From contig ML991844.1 in NCBI GenBank assembly GCA_010094025.1, positions 80,310 through 144,309 of the forward strand: a stretch of DNA of 64,000 nucleotides. Direction: 5' to 3'. This DNA is from Viridothelium virens (taxonomy: Eukaryota > Ascomycota > Dothideomycetes > Trypetheliales > Trypetheliaceae). A program made the translations under genes and the position numbers. Below, in pieces: positions 46,083 through 58,366 of this stretch. Within the stretch, counting starts at the first letter, position 1, and each line of letters begins with the position of its first letter. The notes beneath the pieces are model-generated. The model was not told the DNA's origin and searched no databases. It was given only the letters and a program-made list of their open reading frames with translations.

Positions 46083-48782
46083 TGCATCCACTGGTGCCAA
46101 CGATGGTGTGCAACAAAAACAGAGCCGTCTCTGACAAGCGCTAGTTTAGTGTCTGATTTGAGCATTTCCGAGTTTGACTTCCCAAGTCTTGAGATTTTGT
46201 TGCCTATTGTATACCCAGCGGGATCATGACGCAGGTTTTGATCCAGCGTTATATAGGTAGTCATGATTCCGAATCCAGTTCGATGTTGATTGTTATTTAC
46301 TTCCAATATCTGGGAATACTCTTCGCACTCGCACCGAATCTGTCTGATGCATTATGGTCTTTCGTGATCAGAGGCACAGATCATAAAATCCTTCTCGAGT
46401 GTTCGCAATGGCAACGGCGAGTTGTAATAACGGCATCTTGTTAGCCACTTTATAGTAGCAGCTTGCTTGTGCAGAATCCACCTTCGATCCCATTCACAGC
46501 CATGGAGTTTGAAGTGTCTGCTGTTATCACGTTGAATTCTGTGAAAGTGTGCTTCACTTGGAGTGCTGGATGGAATGAGGTGCAAGGACGAGGAGTGTTC
46601 TGTGGAATCTGTGGAATCGTGAGACCCTGTGACCTAGCTCATAGTGCTCCATCCGTTCTATCCTTACCTATCTGCTTCCGTATGAGCTGAGAGTAATTTT
46701 CTTCATGGCATTTCACGGTGATTTCCGGATGATTACAAAAACAACGTGAGAGAGATTGCCAGTGGAAGACAACTGAGAGTGGATAGCAAAACAACTTTAA
46801 TTGTCTGTCAACGTTCCGTATACTTCTGTACAGTTCCATGTCACAGAGGTTTCGGGCCGAGAGTAACAAAGGTAGTAAGCCTCGCTCAACAATCCTTCCT
46901 CATAGGTTCCAGCTGACTTGCAGACCGATGACTTACTCTCCTCATACGCCTCCTCCGCAGCGTCTGTAAGTTCTGGTCGCTGTACAGCTGAAGCTCACTG
47001 TATGGAGCATTTTGGGTATCACCACTCAGTTTATGGACTGGCCAGCTCATGCCGGACTTTCCTATAAATACCGAGTTTTGAAGCTCTCTTGTCTCTTCGG
47101 AAGCAATCATCGTATCCTCAAGGCTGACATCTACGTTTGGTAGGCGGCGGTGCTTTTGAACTGTGAGCCATGTAATGAATGAATCTAAGATGGATTGAAG
47201 GTTTGGGCTTCAGTCTGGTGGTGTAATTACAATCGAGGTAGACAGTATCCCAGAGCTAGACACAGCTGATACGTACGAGCGACGTTGAGATGGAGAGTGT
47301 GTGCTACTCATAGCGCTTCTTCCAGTCCACTCACTGTGCCCTCTATCCCACTAATAAGCCTCTTGAGTCCTTTTATTGGTGTAGTCTTTCATGATACCCG
47401 TTTGGGAGACTGCTTATTCTCCTTTCCTAGCTCTTCCGTAAAGTGATCTAACTCTGCACAATCGCCGGACTTATCTTATTGTATTGCCTTCTCTTATTCT
47501 CGAAAAGATTTTGTTCGCTGATCGTATTTTCGTGCGCTTTCGTGGAGGTTTGGCAGTTCGCCTGAATTGGGCAATTCCGGCTCGTTAGGACGTTATTATT
47601 GGGGACTGGCTGCTAATTGAGCTTGATATCGAATGTGTGTGCTTTCCCAGCACCATACGCATAGTAGACGCGTTCTCTCTCTAGAGCAGGTTGTTTGAGG
47701 GGATTGCGCTGCTGTGCATGGCCTTGTGGCGTGGAGGAATCTTCGCGATATCCTACACAATATTCGAGTGCTTGCTACTTGAGGTAATAGTAGACTTAGC
47801 ACGTAAGCGTCCGCGTCCTAAGTTGTCCAACTGTCAGGTGTTGATCTCTCCTTCAAAAATCGGGAGGGAATACGATCGCGTACTCGCGGGTGGACGCGCT
47901 CACTGCCGGACGCGTTTCCTTGCTTCTCTTCTGCAGGTGTCCAGCTTGCGGGGCTTCTAATAGATTGCAAAAACGATAGTTGAACCCTATTATAACGGCT
48001 CTGGGGCTAGCTGAAGATATTGTCTCCCTAGGGTATCAGGTGGCAGGCTCTGTTGCGGACTTCGAGAGTGAAAATCCCGTCACTCCCCGGCGCGACGGTA
48101 CTCTACCTTACGGGCTCTGGTACATACCTAGGTAAGAAGCACCAATTCTAACGAACACTGTTCGGTGGTTCCATACGAAGTACGTTTGTCGAAATGCACT
48201 ATTATGCTGATATTCACTATCGTGGAATAATCAAATAACATACTAATTCCACTCCGAAGTTGAAGAGATCTACTTCATTCTCCGTTCCCAACGGTTACTC
48301 TAACAATACTCCTCTCCGTATTCCTACCTTGTCTTTCCACGTGTTTATACCGTCGCGTCGCACGCCCCGCAGTTCATTGAATTTGGACGTTTGAAAAGCG
48401 AATACTATCAGTACAAGCAAGAATCGGAGCTTTCAGCCAGCTCGATAGTACTGTGGATAAAGATGAAGTGTCCGCAAGTGGGTGTGGAATCTCCTGGCCC
48501 GAAGATAGTAAAGAGGCAAACAATGGATAGAATCTGGCCTTTCTAAGATGCCGCAGGTCCGACGTTCTTGAGAATTGGAAGCATAAGAACGTGCTTGCAA
48601 GAGATGAACACGTTGCCATGACATTAATAAGGAAAGCCCTTCGAGGCTAGTATGTCTGTCTACCGTCAATACTGATTCAATACCGACGAAGAGGACCAGA
48701 GCAGCCTCTAGATGCAAGGTGCATCGATCAGAACAGGTCAACAAATAATGTATGGCTACATCATGGTAGAATTTTCCTCATA
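46083..48782. other. 2.7-kb gene-poor stretch
   Basis: This is the largest gap in the GC-normal part of the window after the minisatellite region. The flanking genes converge here. Scattered frames shorter than 105 codons on both strands show no motif or splice logic. It ends about 1.4 kb before the AT-rich block. Confidence 0.4.
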
Positions 48783-49986
48783 TTAAATAAGGCCTTCGTG
48801 CATCTTTATCCGAGCGCCTGTGATCGATGGATCACTCTTAGCATCATATGTGTCAATGCCGTTGATTGGGGCAAACTTCTCGCAAAGATAGCACATGTTG
48901 TTGTAAGCCCTATTACAATGTAAGCTGCAGTTACATGAGAGGCCTTCAAATCGATCTGAACATGGAACAACATACGTCTTCCTGAGAGAGCTACCAGGAT
49001 GACCAGCAGAGTAGTTAATGGTCCCCTCCAGGCTATATAACCTGTTTCGGTCGTCAAACTCATCGGTAGGCTCTGCAGCAGCATAATTCTGCAAGTAGTG
49101 GTGGGTGTATAGCTTCGATCGAAAGACTGAACTAAACTCCAACCTCCACTGCCCCAGATCCATCTCGTTATGGGCGTAATATGAGCCGACGTCATATAAA
49201 ATGCTATCTCCCATCTCTATATTGATACCGACGTTGCCTTCATAGAGATCCCCATGGATCAAGCAAGGTTTGATTTGCCGACCCTCAGTCTGTAAGTCAC
49301 CGAGCAAACGAGGGACGACTTTCGTAACAATTTGAGCTGTGGCTCGTTCGAACTCCGGCCACGGTCCATTGGTCTCTAAGTCAAGCTTACAGACACAAGT
49401 CAGCAATCTTGCAAAGAAGTTGGCCCAGTTCTCCTCCCAAGTAACTACGTGGGGTATCTTGCCATCACAAGTCGTGACGTGGAAGCCAAATTTACCTGTC
49501 GGCGAACGACTTGTTTTGTGCAATTCTGAAACCTTGGCCGTGAAATCTACTGGATCGGGTGCAGTTTCCAGGTCCATGTCAATGAACTCACAAAGATAAA
49601 ACCATGTGGCCGGCTTCTTTAGCTTATATCTCCCGAATCCCAAGGGCTCCGGGACAAAACCAGGCATGAGCTCATGTATTGCTTTGGACGATTCCCACTC
49701 TCCATTGAGCATGATTCGACCGTGCTCGCCATAAGCGACCTTTTGTCGAAAATGTTAGTCCTGCTGATTGGGGAAACCATGTTCACGTACTTTTAGGAAA
49801 TATGCTTTCTGGGTACCATCCACGTCACGCGCGGTAACTCTCCCAGTGGTTGTCCAAGCGCTACTTCCGTAACTCTCCACCGAAACGAAGGTGCTGTTCT
49901 TTGGAAGAACTTCTTTCAAGTTCAGCAGGAGCTCTGGAGAGGGAAATGTTCTGAAAATGTTCACCTTCGATCACTGCTTCATCCAT
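48783..49986 (-). CDS. fructosamine-3-kinase/APH-fold kinase-like protein
   Basis: The model has four exons (49986-49965, 49933-49791, 49739-48976, 48909-48783), 351 aa in register. The 51-nt intron (GTACGT, GACTAAC, AAAAG) joins FLK to VAYGEHGRIMLNGEWESSK. The 66-nt intron joins LRKT to AYNNMCYLCEKFAPINGID. Family features are SVESYGSSAWTTTGR (nucleotide-loop region), PGFVPEPLGFG, FYLCEFIDM, the catalytic loop IHGDLYEGN with His217-Gly218-Asp219, and SAGHPGSSLR. Fungal members resemble ketosamine kinases that phosphorylate sugar-modified lysines for deglycation, but many are uncharacterised. The N-terminus needs a 31-nt intron (GTGAAC...CCAG) to link MDEAVIE to ELLLNLKEVLPKN, unusually short; a frameshift or mis-start is possible. 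The gene borders the RIP-affected block. Confidence 0.8.
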
Positions 49987-51354
49987 GGGAAACTCTCCAT
50001 TAAGCTGACCAAGAACTTCCCCTATAATCGGAGATAAGATTTTTCTTTGCCAGTTCTAATCTTAGTGACCAACCTGAATCAATGCCGCTTTAACCTGAGC
50101 TGAGGGTGAAGAGGCTGAATCATGCCTGTTGAAGCCTAAGCGAGTAATAATGAGCCCAAATTCCGGCTCCTTCCTTTTTTGGAAAGGGTCTATTTTTAGC
50201 CTCCACACCTTAATTATAACTTCCAGCTTAAGGCATACTTTATGATTGTACTTAAATAGTAATATTGCATTAAAATTAATCAAGCTATTGTGTAACTTTA
50301 ATAATTTAAATTGTTTTTATAACTTACCTGCTGCCTATATTACTGCAGTTATAAGTAATTAAGAATAAATATCTTATTAAATAATTTATACTCTAACATA
50401 AATAATTCCCGCAGAAGTTATAAACCAGTAATAACATAATAACAATAAGGGTAAAGAGACTTTATTAAATACTTAAAAAGTAAAGCCAAGCGGGATAAGC
50501 TAAATTTAAAGGGAAGTTTAGCATGCCTTTAATAAAGGATTATACAAACAGTATAATAAGTAAAGCTAAGCTAATAATAAGAATAAATCCTATTATTTAA
50601 AACCCCTTATTATTATAATTAATGCAATTAAGACTTACCATAAAGTATAAAGTATAAGATGGGGGCGCTGCTTAGATATTTATTGCGGTTATTATTAGCT
50701 AATCTAATATATATCTCTTAGGATATTATTACTGTTATATATAGAGTACTGGGTAGACTAATATATATTTAGGATTTAGGGGGAGGCATAATATTAAAGA
50801 CTGTAGTTAAGTAAAGCCCATTATTAGTAGCGTAAATTTTAGTTTCTTTTATAAGGGGATTTAAAGCAGCGGTATATACCAACTAAATTAAACACGTAAT
50901 AAATATGCATTTTAATAGAGGCAAATTCGCTAAATCTTTAAATAATGCAGATAAATAAGCTGGTGTAAGGAAGTCTTAGCGCTAATAAGTTATAAGAATA
51001 AGCATGGTTTAGTTATTACAGCTTCTATAACCTTTACATACTGCTTAAAAAACCCCCTTATACATTGCTTATAATTATAACCCTAATCCCTTAGCAGATA
51101 ACTGCCTAATAAGCATTAATCTTTTTTTAGGCGCCTGCCGCCCTAATAGCATGCTGGAGGTAGAGCAATTTTATTTTATCTCTCATACTCACCCTCCGCG
51201 CTTCTTTTTTCGCTTTACGCATTACACTAAATATCGCATTAATATTACCTTTTAAGTTAATAATGCCTAGCTTACTTTAAATGCTACCTAAAATTCTTAA
51301 ATAAATCTTTACACATCTTAACCCATTTAAAATTGCAGATAGAGTCAGGACCCT

Positions 51355-51383
51355 AGCTTTGATCCAACCCCAGCTTTGATCCA
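51355..51383. repeat. short direct repeat AGCTTTGATCCA, possible transposon end
   Basis: Two copies of AGCTTTGATCCA lie at 51355-51366 and 51372-51383, inside a GC-richer island (51350-51450) with inverted GC-rich words such as GCGCGATGAGTGCGCGG. Fungal DNA transposons often have such subterminal repeats, but I found no matching opposite end. Confidence 0.3.
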
Positions 51384-51747
51384 CGTAAATCATACAACCA
51401 CCTGCGCGATGAGTGCGCGGCGCCTGCGTGAAGCCGGCGCTTTATCAAAATCACTAGATAATATCTTAAATAATGGATCTTTTATCCAATCTAAGGTTTT
51501 ATTTAATGCAGCCTATTGGGGTTGAGATCTTTTCCTTTTATACTTAGTATTTGCCTCTGTTTTATGGGCTATCCGCAAGACATCCTCAGTACTATAAATT
51601 AAGACACCCTTTAATTAGACTTTTTTTTCTTTTTTAATTCTTTTTTGCTCCTTAAAAAGCTTGGCTTAATCAGCTAGCTATTAATTTTAAAAAGCAATAA
51701 TAATGGATAAAGTTTCGCAGAGACTTATTATATAATCTGTGTATTAC

Positions 51748-52146
51748 TGTTACGAACGCTCCTGACCAGGAACGCGTCGGAGGTAGTCACTACTTGTAGT
51801 GCACCAATCGCGTAACACTAGGCGCGTCTCACAACAAGAGTACTAAGAATGCAGCATTGCTACCTTAACTATCTTGCAGCAAAATAAGTAAGATCTTACC
51901 TTGCGGAAAGCAAAATAATATCTTACTATTCTTATTATAAACCCAGCAAAAAGGAGGATTATAATAAAGGACCAGCAAATATTTAAGGAGCTTAACTTTA
52001 AGCACACTCTTTTTCTTTCCTCCTTGCATTTTATTATTATACAATATTATACCTTATAATTAATTATAAGTTAATTAAATAAGTCCTTATTTATTATAAG
52101 TTGTTTAAAGCTTAGTAACCTTCTTACACATATTGGATTCTTAACA
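51748..52146 (+). repeat. LTR copy 1 of a retroelement (RIP-degraded)
   Basis: The copy starts TGTTACGAACGCTCCTGACC and ends GGATTCTTAACA, TG...CA-type termini. It matches a second copy at 61667-62076. The first 100 bp keep normal GC; the rest is strongly C-to-T/G-to-A mutated relative to copy 2. Confidence 0.65.
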
Positions 52147-52355
52147 CTCCACTCTTATGTAAAAAACCCTAAGACTATTCTACATACCTGTTATAAGCTG
52201 CGCTTACATTAGGGGTATAAGTTTATAATATAATAAAACGCCCTTAAGGATAAGTTGATTAGGATCTACTCTGCGGCTGGAATCTTATACCAAAACCTTA
52301 TTAAAGGAAGGCAAAATTAGACAACCTAATAAGTACTTTAAAGACAGAAGTAAAC
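52147..52355 (+). mobile_element. internal fragment after LTR copy 1
   Basis: About 200 bp colinear with 62077-62285 after LTR copy 2 (CTCC..CTTATGTAAAAAAC and AACGCCCTTAAGGATAAGTT-like words). Similarity stops near 52350, where sequence matching 60306 onward begins, so this copy is truncated or interrupted there. Confidence 0.6.
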
Positions 52356-52667
52356 GCAGGCGGTTAAGCAGGCAATAAAGCAAGCAATCCAGCAGGTAAT
52401 CCAGCAGTTTAATGGAGCAGCAGTCCGTATGTTAATAGCAAGCAAGAAAATAAAGCAGATAAGGCAGCAGCTGCTAAGCCGGATAATAATAAACCCCCCA
52501 TTAGCGCAATTTAGCAAGCTTGCTTAGAATTTTGCATTTAGCTGCTTAACCAGCGCTTTTATAAACATAAATATAAATATGCGATTATTTATGCGGCTGC
52601 GGTATTTAGTATTTTATCCACTAATTAGATGTGGCAAGGACTGGATACATATCCACCCGTTTTATCC
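52356..52667 (+). repeat. repeat D, copy 1
   Basis: About 310 bp matching 60306-60630 (shared words AAGCAAGCAATCCAGCAGGT, GGCAGCAGCTGCTAAGC, CCCCCCATTAGCGC). It begins in CAG-rich DNA and leads into the helicase pseudogene, so it may be the 5' part of that gene. Confidence 0.65.
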
Positions 52668-53059
52668 AGCATTATTAAAGTCGCACAGTTTATAGTAGTC
52701 TAATAAGCTGTTTAGGTTACTATTAACAAAGTGGATAAGGGTAAGTACAGCATTAGTTCTGTTCCCAGCTAGATTTCCAGCCAATTAAATAATAATAAGT
52801 ATAAAAGCAAGGGAAGGCAATTTAATAGGCAGGTAAGCAGGCAGCAAAGGAGCCAGTAAAGGACCGGATTTAGGGGACAACGCAGGGGACCATCCAGCAG
52901 TAAATGCAGCAGTTAATTAAGGAGGCAATTGTGCGGGCACCCAAGCAGGTAATAAAACAGCCAGTAAAATAATCAGCAAAATAATTAGCAAAACAATTAG
53001 CAAAACAACCAGCAAAATAACCAGCAAAATAACCAGCTAAATAAGCATGTTAACAGCCA

Positions 53060-54652
53060 GGACACTATCAGCACCGTTAGCTAATTTATGGATGCATTTA
53101 TAATTTAAGGCAGCCGCAGCTTAATGCAATAGTTTTTGGATTTATGGATGTATAGCTTAAAAATCCATTTTAACACCACTACTAAAGGGCATATTAATTA
53201 GCACAGCAATAATTAATTGCTATATAAGGGGATCTAATTTATAATAACTTAATTTTAAGCAATAATTTATAGTTTATAATACAAAATATGGCGTATTTTA
53301 ATAAAGGAGCTAATATTTATTACTACTTAATCTATTCCTGCTATTCCATGGGACTTAATTTATAATAATCCCACTAATAATTAGGTTGGATGGGGCTTTT
53401 TATATAATCCTTATATAAGATAGCCTATTTATGGATGAATGTGGCTTTTTAAGCATATTTAATAGCAGCTGGAGTGATATTAGCAACTAATTAACCCCCG
53501 CAGCCAGCAATAGCTTAATCTAAGCAGTGTATATAATTATGCATACTATATTAATTAATTTTAGGAAAAATTGCTGCTATTAATGTATCTTATTAGCAGT
53601 TAGCCTGCGCGAGGAACTAAGCTGCTTAGTATTTAACATAATAATATAGCTAAAGGAGCCTATTAGAATATTTTTATTAAGAATAGATTAATAGTATATA
53701 TTACTTAATATTATAAGGGGTATATTATATTAAGAAATGTTAAAATTATTTATTACTACCTGCTAAGAGAGGTTAGAGAGCTGCTGGTGTGGTATTTATA
53801 GCTTATACAACTATTTTAGCAGTAATTAAAGGCTTAAATCCAGCTGGATTATGCTTACTTAGCGCATTTATAATATCCTAATTTAGATGGGAGGCAATAA
53901 ATATTAGACTATATGCATAAAGTGCTAAAGTAAAAAAGCCAGTTAGGGCTTGGCTATCCCATAATAATTACTGGTTATTAAAAGATTGCAATTAGAATTA
54001 GTTAATAATTTTTACGCAGAAAGGCTAGGTTATATACAGATAAGGAAGCTAAGCAGCAAGCTAATAAGGCAGAAGATAAAATAAAAATAATTATTAATAT
54101 TTAAGCTAATTATATATTACATATTACTGGAATAATATATGCTAGAGGGATTTAGAAGCAAGTGGGAGTTATAAAAGGTTAACAATAGCAATTTTGGACT
54201 GCCAGCTAAGATTAGCATTGCTTTTTAGGGTTTTAATTAGCTATATAATTAGGCCCGCATAATTAAAAAAGACCAAAATAATACCTATTTAAGCAGGAAG
54301 CTAGCAAGAGCCAAATTACATATTAGTATTAGCTTTAAATAATAGATGTTTAGCAGCAGCTGGATTAAATAATAGGCCGGGCTACAGCAGTATGTAGCAT
54401 TTAATTACCAGTTATTTAGGCAATTACTAAAGGCATCAGCCCAGTGGTCACTGTTATGCCCACTGGAGTAGGTAAAAGTGTGTTATTTATACTGCCAGCG
54501 TGGTATCAGCCTAGTGGGGTTATAATTATTATTATACTGCTAATTGCGCTACAAGGCTATATGTGGCAGCAATGTAAGCAGCTAGGGATTAAATATGCCG
54601 AGTAAAATATATAACAGCCACCAAATAATGCATCTATTGTATTAATAACACC
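53060..54652 (+). pseudogene. RIP-degraded telomere-linked RecQ-helicase-like gene
   Basis: Translated across many stops and frame changes, the plus strand follows fungal telomere-linked helicase proteins: LKIHFNTTTKGHIN-like, IPAIPWD with GWGFL, then QPARGTELLSI-like, N-T-A-K-G-A-Y-x-N-I-F-I, YHKGY..VKIIHRYLPREVGELLVWYL-like, then YARGI and a QF-x-TAS tract. It ends in helicase motif I at 54443-54500 (VTVMPTGVGKSVLFILPA) and NNASIVLITP. Many expected Gln and Trp codons are TAG/TAA. The helicase is cut off at 54652 by the adjacent repeat element. Recognition rests on motif order read by eye. Confidence 0.7.
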
Positions 54653-55219
54653 CTAACTGAGAGGATCGCACGAATGAACCATAATTCGTCCTAATCGGGC
54701 TAGGGTTGGGGTGTTGCTAGACCTGTTTGGGCGGGCCAAAGGGGTTCTTTCGCGGTGTTTATAGGGTTTATTTATTCCCTTTTCCACCCCGGTTACTAAA
54801 GGCAAACATAATATTAATTGCGTCGCATAATTTAAGAGAATCTAATTTCTATCTTAGATTATAAAAATAGAACTGTGGAAAAAAAATGTAAAAAATCCTT
54901 ATAATTATAATAATAGAGTTCTATTAGAATGCATAGACTGTAACTGCCGCAGTAAAAGGAATATTAAAATAATAATAAGCAGCAGCAACCGCCCCTAAAT
55001 GTACTATTATTATAAAAGAGGCTGAATAGCAGCTTTATTATCTCTGGTGATATTATATTTTTATCTATTAGTAATATACAATTAGAATTAAGAATTTATA
55101 AACATATCTCCGCTATTATTACACACTCCTAATTAATATATGGACAGCACTTCTTAAGAAATACTATTATTAATGGATTAAAAAGCCTGAGGAAGTGGAT
55201 TAGCCGCTGCTGATGTGCT
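54653..55219 (+). repeat. repeat element A (copy 1 of a tandem pair)
   Basis: About 565 bp starting CTAACTGAGAGGATCGCACG, followed by a G-rich core GGGCTAGGGTTGGGGTGTTG and GGGGTTCTTTCGCGGTG. It is directly followed by a second copy in the same orientation. Further copies are at 60632-60715 and 60716-61660. It sits inside the helicase pseudogene, so it inserted there or is a rearrangement junction. Confidence 0.75.
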
Positions 55220-56170
55220 TAACTGAGAGGATCGCATGAACCGACCATGATTCATCCCAATTAGGGCTAGGGTTGGGGTGTTGCTAGACCTATTCGGGCG
55301 GGCTAAAGGGGTTCTTTCGCGGTGTCTGTAGGGTTTATTCATTCCCTTTTCCACCCTGGTTACTAAAGGCAAACATAATATTAATTGCGTCGCATAATTT
55401 AAGAGAATCTAATTTTTATCTTAGATTATAAAATTAAAACTGTGGAAGAAGAATGTAAAAAATCCTTATAATTATAATAATAAAGTTCTGCTGGAATGCA
55501 TAAACTGCAACCGCCGCAGTAAAAGGAATATTAAAATAATAATAAGCAGCAGTAACCGCCCCTAAATATACTGTTATTATAAAAAAGGCTGAATAGCAGC
55601 TTTATTATCTCTGGTGATATTATATTTTTATTTATTAGCAATATGTAACTAGAATTAAGAATTTATAAACACATCTCCGCAATTATTACACACTTCTAAT
55701 TAATATATAAACAGCACTTCTTAAGAAATACTATTATTAATAGATTAAAAAGCCTAAAGAAGTGGATTAGCTGCTGCTAATATGCCTGCTATTTTTGGTA
55801 CTAGGTCTGCTATTAAAAGGGTTTTATTATACCATTATAATATGTAATTATTTAATAATTAATTAAGATGCGCTATAAATATATTAAAAACAAAAACACA
55901 GCTTATTATAATATAAAAAGGACGTAAATAGCTACTTTAAATAAGTTTTTTTATAGACATTTTTTTAAGCAGGTGCATAACAGTAATACTTTACTATTTA
56001 AGCAAGTTATATTAATACATTATTTAAGCAGCAAGTAATTATTAATTCTCTTTTGGATAAATAAAAAAGCACATAAGAATAAGTAAAGCAAAAAATATAA
56101 GTAGTTAATACAGAAATAGCAAAAAATAACCAAACTAGCTGGTATAATTAAATAAGTTGGCTATTATATT
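55220..56170 (+). repeat. repeat element A (copy 2, extended)
   Basis: The first 565 bp match the copy at 54653-55219. A further about 385 bp (through AACCAAACTAGCTGGTATAA) is shared with 61280-61660, indicating a full unit of about 0.95 kb. A 64-codon minus-strand frame at 55178-55372 lies across the junction and is not supported as a gene. Confidence 0.75.
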
Positions 56171-57559
56171 TAGCAAACCAAAATTATTAATATCTAACTG
56201 CTGCAATCCAGCTCCTAAAAAAGAATAAAACTAAGCTATAATAAGCAGCTTAAGCAGTTAAGCGGGCAGTAAAGCAGGGGGTTTAAGGATTGTTAATATT
56301 AGCTTAAAAAATGCGGCACTAACTGCGGAGTGCAAAGCGTGAAGAGGTTAATTAATAGCTATTAGCGCAATTATAAAATATTAAAAGTTAATAATAATAT
56401 ACTAGGTATTTTATTATATTTATTTATTATATACTCCGGATTATTTAAAATAAAAAAGAGCAGGAGTAATAATAATAAAATAACAGCAATAAAAAGTATA
56501 ACAAAAAAGAGAGTAAAAGTAATAAAATAAGTAATAATAAATCTAATTCTGGTTTTAATATTAGTCTTACTTATACTAATTTTAACTAAGAGGATAAGAG
56601 ACTGGATTACTTTTAAGATGCCTATAAGATATTTTTATAATAAGGAGCATAAAAAAAGTTAATAATATTATTATAATAACAGTTAAATAAAGCAAATAAA
56701 TAAGAGCATATTAGCAGTTTTTTTGCAGTACTGCAGTTATTTATTTTAATAATAATTAGGGATAACCTATTTATAAGTAAATTAATTTATTTTTTAGCTA
56801 TTCTTAGGATTAATAAAGAGATGGATTAACTGCGGACAGCAAAAAGCTATTTATACATGCTTATTGGTGTGGTTTATTATATGCGGGTAATTACTGTTAA
56901 AATTTTGCTACTATTAAGTAAACAGGAGTAATAAGGGGATAAATAATAAGCATACTTTTTAAATAAACATAAATAATACTTAATTAATAGGTTATACAGT
57001 CTAATAAGCAAAATACTTAGTTTACTTGCATATAATAAAGTTATTAAATTAAATATTAATAACACAGGGCAAATGTAATAATTATAAAATAACAAATAAT
57101 TTTATATTTATAAATAACTAGTTATAATTTAATAATTTTAATAAATAGCATAAAATCTTGTGTACAAAATAAAAGATAATTTTTAGGAAAAATTAATATA
57201 AGTAATAAATTATATAACACGGTTTATTATTTTAATAAAGCAGTTAGTTAATAATATTACATTCATATAATAAGGAGTCTTAATAATTAATTAAGCTGGA
57301 AATTAACTTAAGGGGGGGCTAAAGTAAATATTAAAACAGATATTAAGAAGTCTAACTAAATAATACATGCGGTTATAAGGTAGGCAGTAAAAGCAATAAG
57401 ATGTACAGTAATACTTATATTAAGTTAAGCAGTAGCTAGAATAGCTGCTTATAAGCATACACATTACATCTAAATAACCAGCATAAGGGACTAAAATTAC
57501 AATAATGTGGTATTATAATAGCTTTTTATAAAATTATAATATTTTTGTGGTAAATAAGC
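56171..57559. other. AT-rich decayed DNA, nothing identified
   Basis: About 1.4 kb of stop-rich AT sequence with no recognisable motif or repeat match inside the window. Confidence 0.4.
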
Positions 57560-58100
57560 AAGTAATAATTATAATAAGATAAACTAAAGATTGTGCCCCA
57601 TTTTTTGCTGGTACAGCTAGGGCATATAATAGTAATTTATTTGGCGTATATGCAGCAGTGGGTAGAATATCTCTAAGTACAAGTATTAGGTAAGACCGGT
57701 AGGGATTATAATTATATATAAGCTAATAAGTAGGGCTTATGGGATACAGATTGTATAACACATATTATTAAGCACAAAACAGCAAAGCAGTTAGGGGTAA
57801 TATTAATAACATTAAACTATTAACATGTTATTATAAGCATTGGACAGCGGATAATGGGGGAGCAATTTAGTTAGGGGTATTAGGATAATATTAGAGAAGG
57901 GGAAGAAGCTAAAGTGGAAGAAGAAGAGGGCAAGAGTACGTTAGAGCTGCAGAGTGCTTATACAACATAGATTGGGATTAATAATTATAATATTCTGGTT
58001 AATATTATTAAATATTTAAGTAAGCAATTAATTAAGATCTTTTAGCTATTAAATAAACAATAGTATTAGTTTTTAGGGCTTATTATAGACTAGGATTAAT
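57560..58100 (+). pseudogene. second decayed helicase-associated segment
   Basis: The broken plus-strand translation contains FAGTARAYNSNLFGVYAAV, HVIISIGQR, an acidic run (GEEAKVEEEEGKS), then LQSAYTT-x-IGINNY and a hydrophobic tail. This order (Tyr/Ala motif, acidic linker, Leu-Gln motif before the helicase) resembles the pre-helicase region of fungal telomere-linked RecQ genes, but it diverges from the copy at 53060-54652. The identification is tentative. Confidence 0.45.
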
Positions 58101-58366
58101 AATAAAAGCTAAGGCAAAAGATTAAAAATTAAATAAATAGGCTGGGAATTAAATAAATAAAAATAATAATAAAGAAGAATAACTATATAAAAATTAAAAG
58201 AGAGGAATAAATAAAAGTGGGAGCAGATGCTAAGCAGAGGGCGGAAGCGATTAATAAAAGAAGTATTGGGAATTAATAATTATATAACATAACTAAACCC
58301 CTAACTTATATGGGGCGAAGGACTCTTATAAGGGTCCTTTACTTTTGTTAACAAAATAGGGTTAGG

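Noticed and set aside
55178-55372. 64-codon minus-strand frame in the AT block
   Set aside because: It spans the junction of two element A copies and is absent in the other copies; a chance frame in a repeat.
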